In this document: piece by piece, positions 33,489 to 45,098 of the stretch
Layout of the letters: every line of letters begins with the position of its first letter
How positions within the stretch are numbered: the stretch's first letter is position 1
DNA from: Aurantiacibacter aquimixticola
Lineage (GTDB): Bacteria > Pseudomonadota > Alphaproteobacteria > Sphingomonadales > Sphingomonadaceae
Length of the DNA stretch: 64,000 nt
NCBI RefSeq assembly: GCF_003605475.1
Contig: NZ_RAHX01000001.1
Location: forward strand, 1,922,001 to 1,986,000
Reading direction: 5' to 3'
Translations under genes and position numbers: made by a program
The notes under the pieces: model-generated
Databases searched by the model: none
Told to the model about the DNA's origin: nothing
What the model saw: the letters and a program-made list of their open reading frames with translations, nothing else

Positions 33489-34676
33489 ATGAATTACGAA
33501 ACACGCATTGAAGCGGAAAATGCCGGGCACGGTGCTGGGGATGGCGACATGGACGCGCCGGCCGCTGGCAATCGTCGCAAGCTCTGGATCGTCCTTGCCG
33601 TCATCGTCGTGGGTGCGATCGTCGCCGCCTTCATGCTTACGGGCGGAGAGGACGAGGTGGCTTTCGGAGCCTCGGAAGGCAATACTCTGCCTCGCGTCAC
33701 CGTCGCTGTCCCGGGCTCGGGCACGCTGCAGGGTTCGGTGAATGCGACAGGCACTTTGGCGGCGCGGCGTGAAATACCGGTCGGCGTGGTCGGCGAAGGT
33801 GGGCGCGTCGTTTCGGTGACGGTGGAAGCCGGTGACTGGGTCCGCGCCGGTCAGGTGCTCGCCGTCATCGACCGCTCCGTGCAGAACCAGCAGGCGAGCG
33901 CGCAGGCGGCGCAGATCGACGTGGCACAGGCCGATGCCGATCTCGCGCAAGCCAATCTCGATCGCGCGCTGCAATTGGTGGAGCGCGGATTCATCAGCCA
34001 GGCCGATATCGACCGGCTCACCGCCACGCGCGATGCCGCCGTCGCCCGGGTGCAGGTCGCTCGCGCCCAACTGGCAGAACGCCGGGCGCGCAACGCGCAG
34101 TTGAGCGTCGTCGCGCCGGCCGCAGGGCTTGTGCTCGAACGCAGTGTCGAAGCGGGCCAGGTGGTCGGGCCAGGCTCGGGCGCGCTGTTCACCATTGCGC
34201 GCGGCGGCGAAATGGAATTGCTCGCTCGTGTCGGCGAAACCGAACTCGGCCAGATCGCGGTCGGCGCCAGCGGCATCGTCACGCCGGTCGGCACAGACCA
34301 GCAATTCACTTGCCAGATCTGGCAGAAAAGCCCGGTCATCGACGAACAATCGCGCCAGGGCACCGCCCGATGCGCGCTTTCCTACGATCCCGCGCTGCGG
34401 CCCGGCGGCTTCGCCTCGGTCGAGCTGATCAGCGACACTCAGGTGGCAACGCGCCTGCCTGAAAGCGCCGTCCTCTCCGACGACCGCGGAAGCTATGTCT
34501 ACATTGTCGACAGCGACAACAAGGTCGCGCGCCGTGCGGTGGAGCTTGGCACGATCAGCGATGAAGGTATCGTGATTGCCGATGGCCTTACCGGGCGAGA
34601 GCGGGTCGTCCTGCGCGCCGGCGGTTTCCTGACCGAAGGCGAAGAAGTGCGCCCGGTGACGGACAGCGAGGGCTAA
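33489..34676 (+). CDS. RND efflux periplasmic adaptor (membrane fusion protein)
   Basis: A 395-residue adaptor starting at ATG 33489. One membrane segment (LWIVLAVIVVGAIVAAFML) anchors it. The lipoyl half-motifs GDWVRAGQVLAVID and VVAPAAGLVLERSVEAGQVV flank a coiled-coil hairpin. A beta-barrel domain follows (about 230-320). It links the permease gene, 11 nt downstream, to an outer-membrane channel. No channel gene is in the window. Confidence 0.92.
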   Translation: MNYETRIEAENAGHGAGDGDMDAPAAGNRRKLWIVLAVIVVGAIVAAFMLTGGEDEVAFGASEGNTLPRVTVAVPGSGTLQGSVNATGTLAARREIPVGVVGEGGRVVSVTVEAGDWVRAGQVLAVIDRSVQNQQASAQAAQIDVAQADADLAQANLDRALQLVERGFISQADIDRLTATRDAAVARVQVARAQLAERRARNAQLSVVAPAAGLVLERSVEAGQVVGPGSGALFTIARGGEMELLARVGETELGQIAVGASGIVTPVGTDQQFTCQIWQKSPVIDEQSRQGTARCALSYDPALRPGGFASVELISDTQVATRLPESAVLSDDRGSYVYIVDSDNKVARRAVELGTISDEGIVIADGLTGRERVVLRAGGFLTEGEEVRPVTDSEG

Positions 34677-34687
34677 GGGCCACTTCC

Positions 34688-37600
34688 ATGAATTTCAGCC
34701 AGATTTCCGCTTGGTCGATCCGCAACCCGATCGTCCCGATACTGGCCTTTATCGGCCTGATGATTGCGGGCATCGTCTCGTTCCAGCAGATGGATATCCA
34801 GGACAATCCGGATATCGAATTCCCGGTCGTCATCGTCAGCATTTCCCAGCCGGGCGCGGCCCCGCCAGAGGTGGAAAACCAGATTACGCAGCGCGTGGAA
34901 GCGGCGGTGCAGACACTGGACGGGGTCGAAAACATCCGATCCACGGCGTCGGAAGGCAACACCTTCACCGTGGTCGAGTTCGCCATCGGCACCGACATCG
35001 CCGAGGCGGTGAACGAGGTGAAAAGCGAGATCGACAATATCCGCGGCGAATTGCCGGACGGCATCCTCGAGCCGCGCGTTTTCAAGGAGCTTACGAGCTC
35101 TCAGCCCATCGTAAGTTTCGGGGTGAGCGCCGACGACATGACGCTGGAGCAGCTGAGCTGGTTCATCGACGACACCGTCACCAAGGAATTGCTGACCGTA
35201 AATGGACTCGCCGAAGTCAGCCGCAGCGGCGGCGTCGATCGCGAAATCCTGGTGATCCTCGAACCCGGCAAGATGCAATCGCTCGGCGTGACGGCGAGCC
35301 AGGTAAACGGCGCTCTTCGCCAGCTAAACATCAATGCGGCGGGTGGTCAGTCGGAAATCGCCGGGTCGCGCCAATCGGTGCGCGTGCTCGGCAACGCGGC
35401 GAGTGCTTACGAGCTTTCGCAGACGCAGATCTCTCTTGGCGGCGGACGCACGGTCAAGCTGGCGGACATCGCGCGTGTGGAAGACTCCGTTGGCGAGGTC
35501 GGCACGATTGCCAAGGTCAACGGGCGGCAGGTCGTCACTTTCTCGATCACGCGCGCCCGTGGTGAGAGCGACGTTCGTGTCTATGACGAGGCGGTCGAGG
35601 CGCTGCAGCGTCTGGAGGAAGCCAATCCCGGCATCACTTTCACCCGCCTGTTCACCTCGGTCGATTACACCAAGGACCAGTATGAGAGCTCGATGGCGCT
35701 CCTCGTCGAAGGCGCGCTGCTGGCCGTCGTCGTCGTTTTGCTGTTCCTGAGGGACTGGCGCGCAACGGTGATTGCAGCGCTTGCCATCCCGCTCTCGGCG
35801 ATCCCCACATTCTACTTCATGGAAGCGTGGTTCGGCTTCTCGCTCAATACGCTTTCGCTGCTCGCGCTCGGGCTGGTCGCCGGCGTGCTTGTCGATGATG
35901 CCATTGTCGAAATCGAGAACATCGTTCGGCATATGCGCATGGGCAAAAGCGCCTATCAGGCGAGTATCGATGCCGCCGACGAGATCGGCCTTCCGGTGGT
36001 TGCGACCACCTTCTGCATTGTCGCGGTGTTTCTGCCCGTCGGCCTGATGCCGGGGATTTCGGGCCAGTTCTTCAAGAATTTCGGCATCACCGTGGTGGTG
36101 GCGGTGCTGATGAGCCTTGCCGTGGCGCGGATGATCACGCCTATGGCGGCGGCCTATTTCCTGAAAGCCAAGGGATCGGCGTCGCACGGCGAAGGACCGA
36201 TGATGGATCGCTACATGAAGGTCTTGCGCTGGTCGCTCGACACGAGCGGTTTCAACGCGGCGCGCAAGCGGATCGGCAAGGCGGGATGGCGCTGGTGGTT
36301 CATTCTGGCGAATATCGTGGTCGGCGCGCTCACTACCGCCGCCGTGCTCGGCTTGGCCGAACTCGCGACCATGTTCGGTGAAACGACGGAAGCGGGAGCG
36401 GCGCCGGCCGCTCCGCAACAGGAGATCCCCGGCCCGGGCATGATCGCGCTTGGTATCGGCGTCCTGTACCTGCTCGGCGCCCTGGTCACCTCTCTCGTCG
36501 GTGCGGTTCTTGGCCGCCATGGCGATGCTGCGCAGCAAAATCCTCTCATGCACCGAGCTCGCTTCGTCGCCGCGCGTTTCCGCGATCACCGCGTATGGAT
36601 GATGCTGCTCGGCTTCGTCTCGCTCGGCCTCACCGTCGTGATCGCAGCCAGCCTGCCGACGCAATTCTTTCCCGATACGGACAGCGATTTCAGCCGTGTC
36701 AGCATCAATATGGTGCCCGGCACCACGCTCGAGCAGACCGAAGCGGTCGTCGACCGCGTTGCGGCACGTCTGAGCAAGGAGCAGGAAGTCGCCATCGCGC
36801 TCGGCATTGCCAATGAAGGGTCGGGCCGGATCAGCCTGGTGCTGGGCGACGATCGCGAACGCTCCAGCCTGGATTTTGAGCGTGAACTTACCCCGGTGCT
36901 GCAGGACATTCCCGACGCGCGCGTCAATTTCCAGAACAATCAGGGCGGCGGTGGCGGCACCGGTCGGGCCATTTCGATCATGCTGTCCGGCTCCGATCCG
37001 GAACTGCTGTTCGAAACCGCGAACACGCTTGTCGAGCAGATGGAAACCATCGACGGCGCGGTGGCACCGCGTATCGATTACGACCTCCAGCGGCCCGAAC
37101 TCCTGATCAAGCCGCGCGACGACCTGGCCGCCAGTCTCGGCGTTACCACCGCCTCGCTCAGCCAGACGATCCGCATCGCCACGCTCGGCGATATCGATCA
37201 GAACGCCGCGCGCTTCTCGCTTTCGGACCGGCAGATTCCGATCCGCGTCCGGCTGGCCGAGAGTGACAGGCGCGATCTCTCGACCATCCGCAATCTGCCG
37301 GTGCAGACCGCCAGCGGTGGCAGCGTGCCGCTCAGCCGTGTGGCCGAGATTTCGCTGGGCATGGGTCCGACCTCGATCGAGCGGGTGAACCAGAACCGCC
37401 GCGTTTTCGTCGGGCTGGACATCGCAGCCGATGCCGCGCGCGGCGATGTGCGACAGGCCATCGACGATCTGCCGATCATGCAGAACCTGCCGACAGGTGT
37501 GTCGAACACTCCGGTCGGCGCCGATGAATGGCAGATCGACCTGATCAACAATTTCATCACCGCCGTCATTACCGGACTGTTCCTGGTCTTCGCCGTGCTG

Positions 37601-38125
37601 GTGCTGCTCTATCGCCGCGTCGTTTCGCCGCTGGTGAATATGGCCTCGCTGCTGCTCGCGCCGCTTGGAGGCTTTCTCGCTCTGGTGATCGCCGGGCTGC
37701 CGATTTCCATGCCTGTGTTCATCGGCATGCTGATGCTGCTGGGCATCGTCGCCAAGAACTCCATCCTGCTGATCGATTTCGCGATCGAGGAAATGGATGC
37801 GGGTTCAGACAAGCTGGCCGCCATCATCGAGGCGGGACACAAGCGCGCCCAGCCCATCGTCATGACGACCGTCGCGATGACGGCCGGCATGGTGCCGACC
37901 GCGCTCTCGCTCACCGGTGACAGCGCCTGGCGCGCGCCGATGGGTACCGTGGTGATTGGCGGGCTGATCCTGTCCACCGTGCTCACCCTGCTGATTGTCC
38001 CCGCCGGTTTCAGCCTCGCCGACGGGCTGGAGAAGAAGCTCGGCCCGTGGCTGCGTGATCGCTTGCTGACATACAAGCCGGGAGACGAGGGCGCAGGCGG
38101 GCGGGAGCCGCAACCTGCCGAATAA
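34688..38125 (+). CDS. RND multidrug efflux permease, long form
   Basis: A 1145-residue inner-membrane pump, about 100 residues longer than AcrB-type permeases. The proton-relay motif [14 protein letters not shown] is in the fourth membrane segment, and the second-half [15 protein letters not shown] motif reads [18 protein letters not shown]. The extra length lies between the halves (about 495-635) and includes two added hydrophobic segments near 536-560 and 584-608. The frame is intact. Substrates cannot be predicted. Confidence 0.93.
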   Translation: MNFSQISAWSIRNPIVPILAFIGLMIAGIVSFQQMDIQDNPDIEFPVVIVSISQPGAAPPEVENQITQRVEAAVQTLDGVENIRSTASEGNTFTVVEFAIGTDIAEAVNEVKSEIDNIRGELPDGILEPRVFKELTSSQPIVSFGVSADDMTLEQLSWFIDDTVTKELLTVNGLAEVSRSGGVDREILVILEPGKMQSLGVTASQVNGALRQLNINAAGGQSEIAGSRQSVRVLGNAASAYELSQTQISLGGGRTVKLADIARVEDSVGEVGTIAKVNGRQVVTFSITRARGESDVRVYDEAVEALQRLEEANPGITFTRLFTSVDYTKDQYESSMALLVEGALLAVVVVLLFLRDWRATVIAALAIPLSAIPTFYFMEAWFGFSLNTLSLLALGLVAGVLVDDAIVEIENIVRHMRMGKSAYQASIDAADEIGLPVVATTFCIVAVFLPVGLMPGISGQFFKNFGITVVVAVLMSLAVARMITPMAAAYFLKAKGSASHGEGPMMDRYMKVLRWSLDTSGFNAARKRIGKAGWRWWFILANIVVGALTTAAVLGLAELATMFGETTEAGAAPAAPQQEIPGPGMIALGIGVLYLLGALVTSLVGAVLGRHGDAAQQNPLMHRARFVAARFRDHRVWMMLLGFVSLGLTVVIAASLPTQFFPDTDSDFSRVSINMVPGTTLEQTEAVVDRVAARLSKEQEVAIALGIANEGSGRISLVLGDDRERSSLDFERELTPVLQDIPDARVNFQNNQGGGGGTGRAISIMLSGSDPELLFETANTLVEQMETIDGAVAPRIDYDLQRPELLIKPRDDLAASLGVTTASLSQTIRIATLGDIDQNAARFSLSDRQIPIRVRLAESDRRDLSTIRNLPVQTASGGSVPLSRVAEISLGMGPTSIERVNQNRRVFVGLDIAADAARGDVRQAIDDLPIMQNLPTGVSNTPVGADEWQIDLINNFITAVITGLFLVFAVLVLLYRRVVSPLVNMASLLLAPLGGFLALVIAGLPISMPVFIGMLMLLGIVAKNSILLIDFAIEEMDAGSDKLAAIIEAGHKRAQPIVMTTVAMTAGMVPTALSLTGDSAWRAPMGTVVIGGLILSTVLTLLIVPAGFSLADGLEKKLGPWLRDRLLTYKPGDEGAGGREPQPAE

Positions 38126-38132
38126 GCGCACG

Positions 38133-39386
38133 ATGACCGTGAGGGGGGCGCCACTGCCGCCTGACAAGGCGCGGCGCATGCGGTTGACCGCAACGCTCAT
38201 GCTGTTCGCCATGGCGGCCATTTTCGTCACCACGCACCAGCTGCTCGGCGTTCATCCCGCCTGGGGCTATGTCAATGCTTTCGCCGAAGCGGCGATGGTC
38301 GGCGGACTGGCGGACTGGTTCGCGGTGACTGCGCTGTTCCGACACCCGCTCGGCCTGCCGATCCCGCACACCGCGATCATTCCCGAAAACAAGGACCGCA
38401 TCGCCGACACGATGGCAGGCTTTCTGCGCTCCAACTTCCTGACACCCGTGGTCGTCGCGCGGAGAATGCGCGACATGAACCTGGCACGCGCGGCGGGCGA
38501 CTTCCTCGCAACCCGCACGCCGGGGGAGGAAGGCCGCATAAGGGCTGGCGCGGGGCAACTTCTCGTCGAACTGCTGGAATCGCTCGATCCCGACAGGCTC
38601 GGCCTGCAAGTGAAGGCTGGTCTGGCGCGCCAGGTGGAGAAGCTGGAGATTGCCCCGCTGCTTGGCCGCGTGCTGGAAAGCGCAATCGCCGATGGCCGCC
38701 ATCGCCCGCTGATCGACAATTTCATTCGCTGGGGCGGGCTGACGCTGGAAGACAATGAGGACATGGTCCGCGACATGGTCCAGGCGCGCGCCAATGCCTT
38801 GATCCGCTGGACCGGGCTGGATGAGCGGCTGGCCAATTCGGTGCTGGACGGGCTCTACAAGCTGCTTGCCGAAATGCATGTCGATCCGAACCACCCGGTT
38901 CGCGCCAAGATCGAGGAGGGCCTGCAATCGCTTGCCCGCGACCTGCAGCACGATCCTGCCATGCGTGAGCGGGTCGAACGGATGAAGAGCGACCTGCTTG
39001 CCAACCCCGCGGTTGCGGACTGGTGGATGGGCGTGTGGGAGCGGCTGCGCCATTCGCTGATCGACATGCTACGCAATCCTGACCGCGCGATGGGTGGCGA
39101 AATGGGCAGCAGCCTGGCTGAGCTTGGCGAGACGCTGCGCAGCGATCCGGCATTGCAATTACAGGTAAACCGCTTCGCCCGCCGCACGCTGGTCGGCATC
39201 GCCAATCGTTATGGCGAGCAGATCGTGGGCCTGGTCTCCAACACAGTGAAGAGCTGGGACGCGAACACCATCACCATGCGCATCGAGCGCGCCGTGGGCC
39301 GAGACCTGCAATTCATCCGCATCAACGGGACGTTGGTTGGTGGGCTGGTGGGCCTGACGATCCACTTCCTGATCGACGTGCTTTAA
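38133..39386 (+). CDS. DUF445 family membrane protein
   Basis: A 417-residue protein with the DUF445 start: a membrane helix, then EAAMVGGLADWFAVTALFRHPLGLPIPHTAIIP. A long helical domain of repeats follows, and a C-terminal hydrophobic helix ([19 protein letters not shown]) ends it. Its function is unknown. The start is 7 nt after the permease stop, so it may be in the same operon. Its TAA overlaps the TAA of the convergent gene within TTAA. Confidence 0.88.
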   Translation: MTVRGAPLPPDKARRMRLTATLMLFAMAAIFVTTHQLLGVHPAWGYVNAFAEAAMVGGLADWFAVTALFRHPLGLPIPHTAIIPENKDRIADTMAGFLRSNFLTPVVVARRMRDMNLARAAGDFLATRTPGEEGRIRAGAGQLLVELLESLDPDRLGLQVKAGLARQVEKLEIAPLLGRVLESAIADGRHRPLIDNFIRWGGLTLEDNEDMVRDMVQARANALIRWTGLDERLANSVLDGLYKLLAEMHVDPNHPVRAKIEEGLQSLARDLQHDPAMRERVERMKSDLLANPAVADWWMGVWERLRHSLIDMLRNPDRAMGGEMGSSLAELGETLRSDPALQLQVNRFARRTLVGIANRYGEQIVGLVSNTVKSWDANTITMRIERAVGRDLQFIRINGTLVGGLVGLTIHFLIDVL

Positions 39387-40309
39387 GGCCGCGTGCGGGA
39401 AACGTCGAAAATGCTGTTCAAGTCGTAGACGATGTTCTGGAAGAAATAGCCCGGCACACCCTCGCCTGAGCGATTGCGCGCTGGAACGAATGTCGCGTGT
39501 TCTTGCATCATTCTGCAAGCGTCCTCTCGCAACAGACGCGCGGCAAGAAAATCGGCGTGATGGCAGCGAACGATATCGCCTTGCCCGTCGACGATTAGGC
39601 GTAGCCGAACGATGCCCTGATAACCTTCAGCGCGCGCGCCAATCGGATAGTTGCGGCTGACCTGTGCTGACAATTCGCCCATATTCGTGACGCGCGGCGC
39701 GCGGACCGCGACATCCGGGCCCGACATCGCGACTCCATAGCTTTCGAGCTGATCGCGCAGGCAGTTATCCAGCGATTGCAGCGCAGGGCGCATGGACCCC
39801 GTTTGTAGGACCAGCGGGCGTCGCTGAGCATTCTGCACCACGTAATATTCGGTGGCCTGTGCGAGGACATATTCGCCCGCCTGCACTTCTCGGTCCGGTT
39901 CGGGCATGAACAGGGGGCCGGCATACACATAGCCCTCACGGTCGCCCATGCTCCCTTCGGCGACGCGATAATTCACACGCAGCTCCGGGCCAGGCACGAA
40001 GCCAGCCTCTATCGGGCGACGTCGACGATTGAGATCGCCGATCAGTGCATACTGGATCACATCGTGGCCGGGATGAATACGCTTCAAGCTGAGCGTAAAA
40101 CGATCGCCATCATGCGCAAAATTGCGCGTGATCGAGCATCCGTCATCCCGTGAGCTCAGCCGCCATTCGCCGACCGCCCGATAAATCTCTCCTGTCGCGA
40201 TTGCTTCTCGCGTTCTTTCGGAGACCGGCGCTGTTTCGTCCCGCTGCGCGTGAGCGGGTGACGCAACGGCGATCGCCGCGAGCGCGAGATACATGGCTGG
40301 TAGTTTCAT
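39383..40309 (-). CDS. Secreted protein with TonB-like C-terminal domain
   Basis: A 308-residue protein from ATG 40309, with AGGGG upstream and a signal peptide ending SPAHAQ. The C-terminal part, with [26 protein letters not shown] and later [15 protein letters not shown], has the TonB C-terminal pattern. The middle part resembles secreted sphingomonad proteins of unknown role. No TonB-type membrane helix remains after cleavage, so it is unlikely to be a classic energy transducer. Confidence 0.75.
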   Translation of the reverse strand: MKLPAMYLALAAIAVASPAHAQRDETAPVSERTREAIATGEIYRAVGEWRLSSRDDGCSITRNFAHDGDRFTLSLKRIHPGHDVIQYALIGDLNRRRRPIEAGFVPGPELRVNYRVAEGSMGDREGYVYAGPLFMPEPDREVQAGEYVLAQATEYYVVQNAQRRPLVLQTGSMRPALQSLDNCLRDQLESYGVAMSGPDVAVRAPRVTNMGELSAQVSRNYPIGARAEGYQGIVRLRLIVDGQGDIVRCHHADFLAARLLREDACRMMQEHATFVPARNRSGEGVPGYFFQNIVYDLNSIFDVSRTRP

Positions 40310-40378
40310 ATTCGCCCCTCTGTCTCTCGAGAGAGAAGCAAATCGAGCGGAAGCTGGCAACCGCGGCAACGTAAGAAA

Positions 40379-41314
40379 CTATAGCTTCTCGGTAAGCTCC
40401 GGCACGGCCGTGAAGAGGTCCGCCACGAGGCCGATATCGGCAACCTGGAAAATCGGCGCATCGGGATCCTTGTTGATCGCGACGATCGTCTTGGAGTCCT
40501 TCATGCCTGCCAGATGCTGAATCGCGCCGGAAATGCCGATGGCGATATAGAGTTCGGGCGCAACGATCTTGCCCGTCTGGCCGACCTGGTAATCGTTGGG
40601 CACATAGCCCGCATCGACCGCAGCACGGCTGGCGCCAATGGCGGCATTCAGCTTGTCGGCAAGCGGAGTAATGTAATTTTCGAAGGTTTCTCCGTCCTTC
40701 AGCGCCCGCCCTCCCGAAACGACGATGCCGGCGCTCGTCAGTTCGGGACGGTCGCTCTCGACCGCGTCGAGCTTAACGAATTCGCTATTGCCATTGCCGC
40801 TGGGGCCGGAAACCTCTTCGACATCGGCGCTGCCGCCGCTTGCTTCGGCCTTGTCGAATGCCGTTGTCCGAACGGTGATGACACGCTTCGAATCGCTGCT
40901 TTCGACCGTGGCGATGGCGTTACCGGCATAGATCGGACGCGTGAAGGTGGTGGGCCCCTCGACCGAGATGATGTCGGAGACTTGCATCACATCGAGCATG
41001 GCGGCGACGCGCGGCAGCAAGTTCTTTCCCGTCGTGGTCGCGGGCGCGAGGATGGCGTCGTAATTGTCGGCGAGGCTCGCGATCAGCGGCGCGACATTCT
41101 CGGCCAGCTGGTGGGCGTAGGCCGCATCCACGGCGCGTAGCACCTTGGACACGCCTGCAATCTGTGCCGCCGCACCGGCGGCCGCGCCCGCATCGTCTCC
41201 GCCCGCGACGAGGACGTGAACGTCGCCGCCAAGCTGGGAAGCAGCGGTGACGGTGCTGAGCGTGGCATCGGCGATCTCACCGCCGTGATGTTCTGCAATT
41301 ACGAGTGCGGTCAT
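40379..41314 (-). CDS. etfA: Electron transfer flavoprotein subunit alpha
   Basis: A 311-residue FAD-binding subunit. The C-terminal FAD region reads [19 protein letters not shown], then [29 protein letters not shown]. It passes electrons from acyl-CoA dehydrogenases to ETF-ubiquinone oxidoreductase. It follows etfB on the same strand with a 38-nt gap. Confidence 0.96.
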   Translation of the reverse strand: MTALVIAEHHGGEIADATLSTVTAASQLGGDVHVLVAGGDDAGAAAGAAAQIAGVSKVLRAVDAAYAHQLAENVAPLIASLADNYDAILAPATTTGKNLLPRVAAMLDVMQVSDIISVEGPTTFTRPIYAGNAIATVESSDSKRVITVRTTAFDKAEASGGSADVEEVSGPSGNGNSEFVKLDAVESDRPELTSAGIVVSGGRALKDGETFENYITPLADKLNAAIGASRAAVDAGYVPNDYQVGQTGKIVAPELYIAIGISGAIQHLAGMKDSKTIVAINKDPDAPIFQVADIGLVADLFTAVPELTEKL

Positions 41315-41352
41315 GGGTCTATCCTGAAATTTCGTGACGTATCCGGGCGCGC

Positions 41353-42099
41353 TCAGGCGTGTCCGAGCTGCTTGAGCTTGGCGACGAGGGCGTCGACATC
41401 CTCGACCATCTCGCCAGCTTGTCGCACCGGCGGCTCTGTCACCTTCGTGGTGGCGAGGCGCGGTGCGGTGTCGACGCCGTAATCGGCGGGGCTCTTTGTC
41501 TCGAGCGGCTTCTTCTTCGCCTTCATGATGTTCGGCAGAGAGGCATAGCGCGGCTCGTTCAGGCGCAGGTCCGTCGTGACGACGGCTGGCAGTGCCAGCT
41601 TGACCGTTTCCAGGCCGCCATCGACTTCGCGCGTCACGTGAACGTGCTCGCCGTCGATCTTCACCGCGCTGGCGAAGGTACCCTGCGGGCGTTCCATCAG
41701 AGCGGCGAGCATCTGCCCGGTCTGGTTGGAATCGTCGTCTATCGCCTGCTTGCCGAGCATGACGATGCCCGGGCCCTCTTCCTCGGCAATGGCCTTAAGG
41801 ATCTTGGCGACGGCGAGCGGTTCCACCGTGTCGTCCGTCTCCACTAGGATCGCGCGATCCGCCCCCATGGCGAGCGCAGTGCGCAGCGTTTCTTGCGCCT
41901 TGGCCGGGCCGATGCTGACGGCAACGACCTCTTCGGCGGAACCCGCTTCCTTCAGCCGGATCGCTTCTTCGACGGCGATTTCGTCGAAGGGGTTCATGCT
42001 CATTTTCACATTCGCAAGATCGACGCCGGAACCGTCCGCCTTCACGCGCGGCTTCACATTGTAATCGATCACCCGTTTGACGGGCACAAGGATCTTCAT
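41353..42099 (-). CDS. etfB: Electron transfer flavoprotein subunit beta
   Basis: A 248-residue AMP-binding subunit. ATG 42099 ([14 protein letters not shown]) has AGGAGAGG about 6 nt upstream, so the longer frame to 42123 is rejected. The signature region [21 protein letters not shown] is visible. It forms a dimer with EtfA in fatty- and amino-acid oxidation. Confidence 0.96.
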   Translation of the reverse strand: MKILVPVKRVIDYNVKPRVKADGSGVDLANVKMSMNPFDEIAVEEAIRLKEAGSAEEVVAVSIGPAKAQETLRTALAMGADRAILVETDDTVEPLAVAKILKAIAEEEGPGIVMLGKQAIDDDSNQTGQMLAALMERPQGTFASAVKIDGEHVHVTREVDGGLETVKLALPAVVTTDLRLNEPRYASLPNIMKAKKKPLETKSPADYGVDTAPRLATTKVTEPPVRQAGEMVEDVDALVAKLKQLGHA

Positions 42100-42277
42100 C
42101 GCAGGCCTCTCCTCTGGCGACATCCATATGCCGCATGGTCTGCCGCTTATGTAAACAAGCTGACGTATAGGTCAAGCTGGCTCGAGCGGCGCTTTCCCTA
42201 GAGACGCGCAAGACCGAGGGCGCGTTCCCGGCGAAACCTTCGGCGCGCCGGGCGATTGATGAGCTGGGGAGACCGCA

Positions 42278-43000
42278 ATGGCCACCGATCCGAACAATGT
42301 CGGCGAAATTCTCGACGGGCTTCAGGAGCTTGCCGAGCGCAATGACAGCGTAACGGTCGACAATGTGATGGACGCTTTCGGTGCCCGCACCTTCGGTCCG
42401 GCGATCATGATCCCCGCTTTGCTGGAGCTCACGCCGATCGGCGCGATTCCTGGCGTTCCGACTTTCCTCGCTGTCACTATCGTGCTGATCGCGGTGCAAA
42501 AGGCGATCGGACGAGAGCATGTCTGGCTGCCCGGTGCCATCCTCAATCGTTCGGTCGCGAGTGGGAAGATCCAAAGCGGGGTCGAAAAGCTGCGGCCCGT
42601 CGCCCGGTTCATGGATCGGCATTTCCATGGACGTCTGAAATGGATCGCGCGCAAGCCTTTTTCGCGCATTGCTGCAGGCATCGTCGTGCTCCTATGCCTC
42701 ACCGTGCCCTTCCTCGAAGTGTTGCCCTTTGCCAGCAGCGTGCCGATGCTGGCCATCGCGGCGTTTGGCCTTGCGGTGCTCGTCAGGGACGGTGCGCTGA
42801 TGATCCTGGCGCTCGCCGGCAGTCTCGTCGCACTGTCGCTAAGCCTCGACTATTGGGACGGCGGCATGAGCGACACGCCGGAGACCGACGGTGTCGTATC
42901 CGAAGAAAACGTGCAGGCTGCAGAGGCTACGGCGGAGAAGGCCGAAATGACAGCGAAGGACACGGCCGAGAAGGCTGCCGATGCCGTCAACGGCGATTAG
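42278..43000 (+). CDS. ExoD family membrane protein
   Basis: A 240-residue protein with the ExoD pattern: GPAIMIPALLELTPIGAIPGVPTFLAV, then four or more hydrophobic segments. ExoD in Sinorhizobium is linked to exopolysaccharide synthesis and alkaline tolerance; the mechanism is unknown. A C-terminal Ala/Glu/Lys-rich tail of about 40 residues is unusual. GGGGAGA precedes the ATG. Confidence 0.88.
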   Translation: MATDPNNVGEILDGLQELAERNDSVTVDNVMDAFGARTFGPAIMIPALLELTPIGAIPGVPTFLAVTIVLIAVQKAIGREHVWLPGAILNRSVASGKIQSGVEKLRPVARFMDRHFHGRLKWIARKPFSRIAAGIVVLLCLTVPFLEVLPFASSVPMLAIAAFGLAVLVRDGALMILALAGSLVALSLSLDYWDGGMSDTPETDGVVSEENVQAAEATAEKAEMTAKDTAEKAADAVNGD

Positions 43001-43014
43001 CGGGCGCTACAGGC

Positions 43015-44214
43015 TCAAGCCGCCTTCTTGACCTGTGCGACGATCTTCTTGGCCGCATCGCCCAGATCGTCTGCCGAAATGATCGGCAGGCCGGAATTCT
43101 CCAGAATGTCCTTGCCCTGCTGCACATTGGTGCCCTCGAGCCGCACTACCAGCGGCACATCCAGCTCGACTTCTTTCGCCGCGATAACGATGCCTTCGGC
43201 AATCGTGTCGCAACGCATGATGCCGCCGAAAATGTTGACGAGGATGCCTTCGACCGCCGGATCGGACAGGATGATCTTGAATGCGGCGGTGACCTTCTCG
43301 GTCGTCGCGCCGCCACCGACATCGAGGAAGTTGGCCGGGAAGGCCCCGTTCAGCTTGATGATGTCCATCGTCGCCATGGCAAGGCCCGCGCCATTGACCA
43401 TGCAGCCGATATTGCCGTCCAGCTTGATGTAGGCGAGGTCGTGCTTGCCGGCCTCGACCTCCATCGGGTCTTCCTCTGTCTCGTCGCGCATCCCCTCGAT
43501 ATCGGGATGGCGATAGAGCGCGTTGCCGTCGAAGCTCATCTTGGTGTCGAGCACCAGCAGCTCACCGCCTTCGGTTTCGACCAGCGGATTGATTTCCAGC
43601 ATTTCGCAATCGAGCGTCGTGAAGGCTTCGTAGAGCTGCTTCGCCAGGTTGCTCGCCGCCTTGGCCAGCGCGCCTTCCAGCTTCAGCGCATTGCCCACGG
43701 CGCGGCCGTGATGCGGCATGAAGCCGGTGGCGGGATCGATCGCGATCGTGGCGATCTTCTCCGGCGTTTCGTGCGCAACGTCCTCGATATCCATGCCGCC
43801 CTCAGTCGAGACGATCATCGCAACCCGGCTGGTTTCGCGGTCCACGACCATGGAAAGGTAGTATTCCTTGGCAATGTCGACGCCATCGGTGACGTAAAGG
43901 CGATTGACCTGTTTGCCCTCGTCTCCCGTCTGGATTGTGACCAGCGTATTGCCGAGCATCTCCTTGGCATCGGCCTCGACATCCTCGACGCTCTTCGCAA
44001 GCCGCACACCACCCTTGGCGTTCGGGGCTAGCTCCTTGAACTTGCCCTTGCCGCGTCCGCCGGCATGGATCTGCGCCTTCACCACATAGAGCGGTCCGGG
44101 CAGCTTCTTTGCGCCTTCCACGGCCTCTTCCACGCTGGTTGCCGGATAGCCCGTTGGCACGCCGATGCCGAATTTCGCGAGCAGTTCCTTGGCCTGATAT
44201 TCGTGGATGTTCAT
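43015..44214 (-). CDS. sucC: Succinyl-CoA synthetase (ADP-forming) subunit beta
   Basis: A 399-residue TCA-cycle subunit with an ATP-grasp domain ([31 protein letters not shown]) and the ligase CoA domain ([15 protein letters not shown]). The start is ATG 44214. The alpha subunit gene sucD is not adjacent: downstream is the convergent exoD gene. Confidence 0.96.
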   Translation of the reverse strand: MNIHEYQAKELLAKFGIGVPTGYPATSVEEAVEGAKKLPGPLYVVKAQIHAGGRGKGKFKELAPNAKGGVRLAKSVEDVEADAKEMLGNTLVTIQTGDEGKQVNRLYVTDGVDIAKEYYLSMVVDRETSRVAMIVSTEGGMDIEDVAHETPEKIATIAIDPATGFMPHHGRAVGNALKLEGALAKAASNLAKQLYEAFTTLDCEMLEINPLVETEGGELLVLDTKMSFDGNALYRHPDIEGMRDETEEDPMEVEAGKHDLAYIKLDGNIGCMVNGAGLAMATMDIIKLNGAFPANFLDVGGGATTEKVTAAFKIILSDPAVEGILVNIFGGIMRCDTIAEGIVIAAKEVELDVPLVVRLEGTNVQQGKDILENSGLPIISADDLGDAAKKIVAQVKKAA

Positions 44215-44321
44215 GAGAGACGCGCCTTCGTGCGAATGGAGTCGAGATGTGGTGGGCGCTTAAGCATCATAGGGCGGCGCTTGCAAACCCTGATCTGCGG
44301 CATCATTTCGGTCGTTACGCG

Positions 44322-45098
44322 ATGATCGACACGATGAAACTGGAGCAGGTCTGCCGGGAGGCAGGCCATATGGCGCTCGGCAAGTGGCCAGGGCATGGCC
44401 ACGCGCTCAAAAGCTGGGAGAAAGCGCCTGGCAACCCGGTGTGCGAAGCGGATATCGAGGTCGATGCTTTCCTGCGCCGGGAACTCACGAGCCTGCTGCC
44501 CGCGGCTGGCTGGCTGTCGGAGGAAACCGCAGACGATCCTTCCCGGCTGGACAAGGGGCTTGCCTGGCTGGTCGACCCGATCGACGGGACGCGCGATTTC
44601 ATCCGGGGTCGGGAAGGCTGGGCGGTCTCCGTCGCGCTTGTGAGCGGCGGCCGCCCGCTGGTCGGCACACTGGTCGCCCCGGCGCGCGGCGAGGTCTGGT
44701 CCGGCGTTGCCGGGAAGGGCGCCTGGCTTAATGGCACGCGTCTCAAGGCGAGTACTCGCAAGAAGCTGCCAGGCGCGCGCGTACCCGCGCACGACCTTCC
44801 GAAAGCTGACCACGATCTGGAGAAGGTGTTTCAGCCCAATTCCATTGCCCTGCGCGTTGCGATGGTGGCCAATGACGAAGCCGATCTCGTTGCGACACTG
44901 CGCTGGGGTTACGAATGGGATATCGCCGCCGCCGCGCTGATCGCGCGCGAAGCCGGTGCGCGGGTGTCCGACGCTTTCGGCAAGCCGCTCGCCTACAACA
45001 AGCGCGACCCCCGCGCCTTCGGCTTGCTCGCGAGCGCGCCGGGCATTCACGACGCGGCGGTCGAGCGGCTGGCGGGAAGGGCGGAGTTAATGTCTTGA
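44322..45098 (+). CDS. Inositol monophosphatase family protein (CysQ-like 3'(2'),5'-bisphosphate nucleotidase)
   Basis: A 258-residue Mg-dependent phosphatase. Metal-binding motifs are visible: LSEETADD, DPIDGTRDFI and WDIAAAALIAREAGA. CysQ, which removes PAP from sulfate assimilation, and other phosphatases share this fold; the substrate is inferred. ATG 44322 is chosen over a longer frame from 44247. The structured repeat copy C begins right after its stop. Confidence 0.87.
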   Translation: MIDTMKLEQVCREAGHMALGKWPGHGHALKSWEKAPGNPVCEADIEVDAFLRRELTSLLPAAGWLSEETADDPSRLDKGLAWLVDPIDGTRDFIRGREGWAVSVALVSGGRPLVGTLVAPARGEVWSGVAGKGAWLNGTRLKASTRKKLPGARVPAHDLPKADHDLEKVFQPNSIALRVAMVANDEADLVATLRWGYEWDIAAAALIAREAGARVSDAFGKPLAYNKRDPRAFGLLASAPGIHDAAVERLAGRAELMS

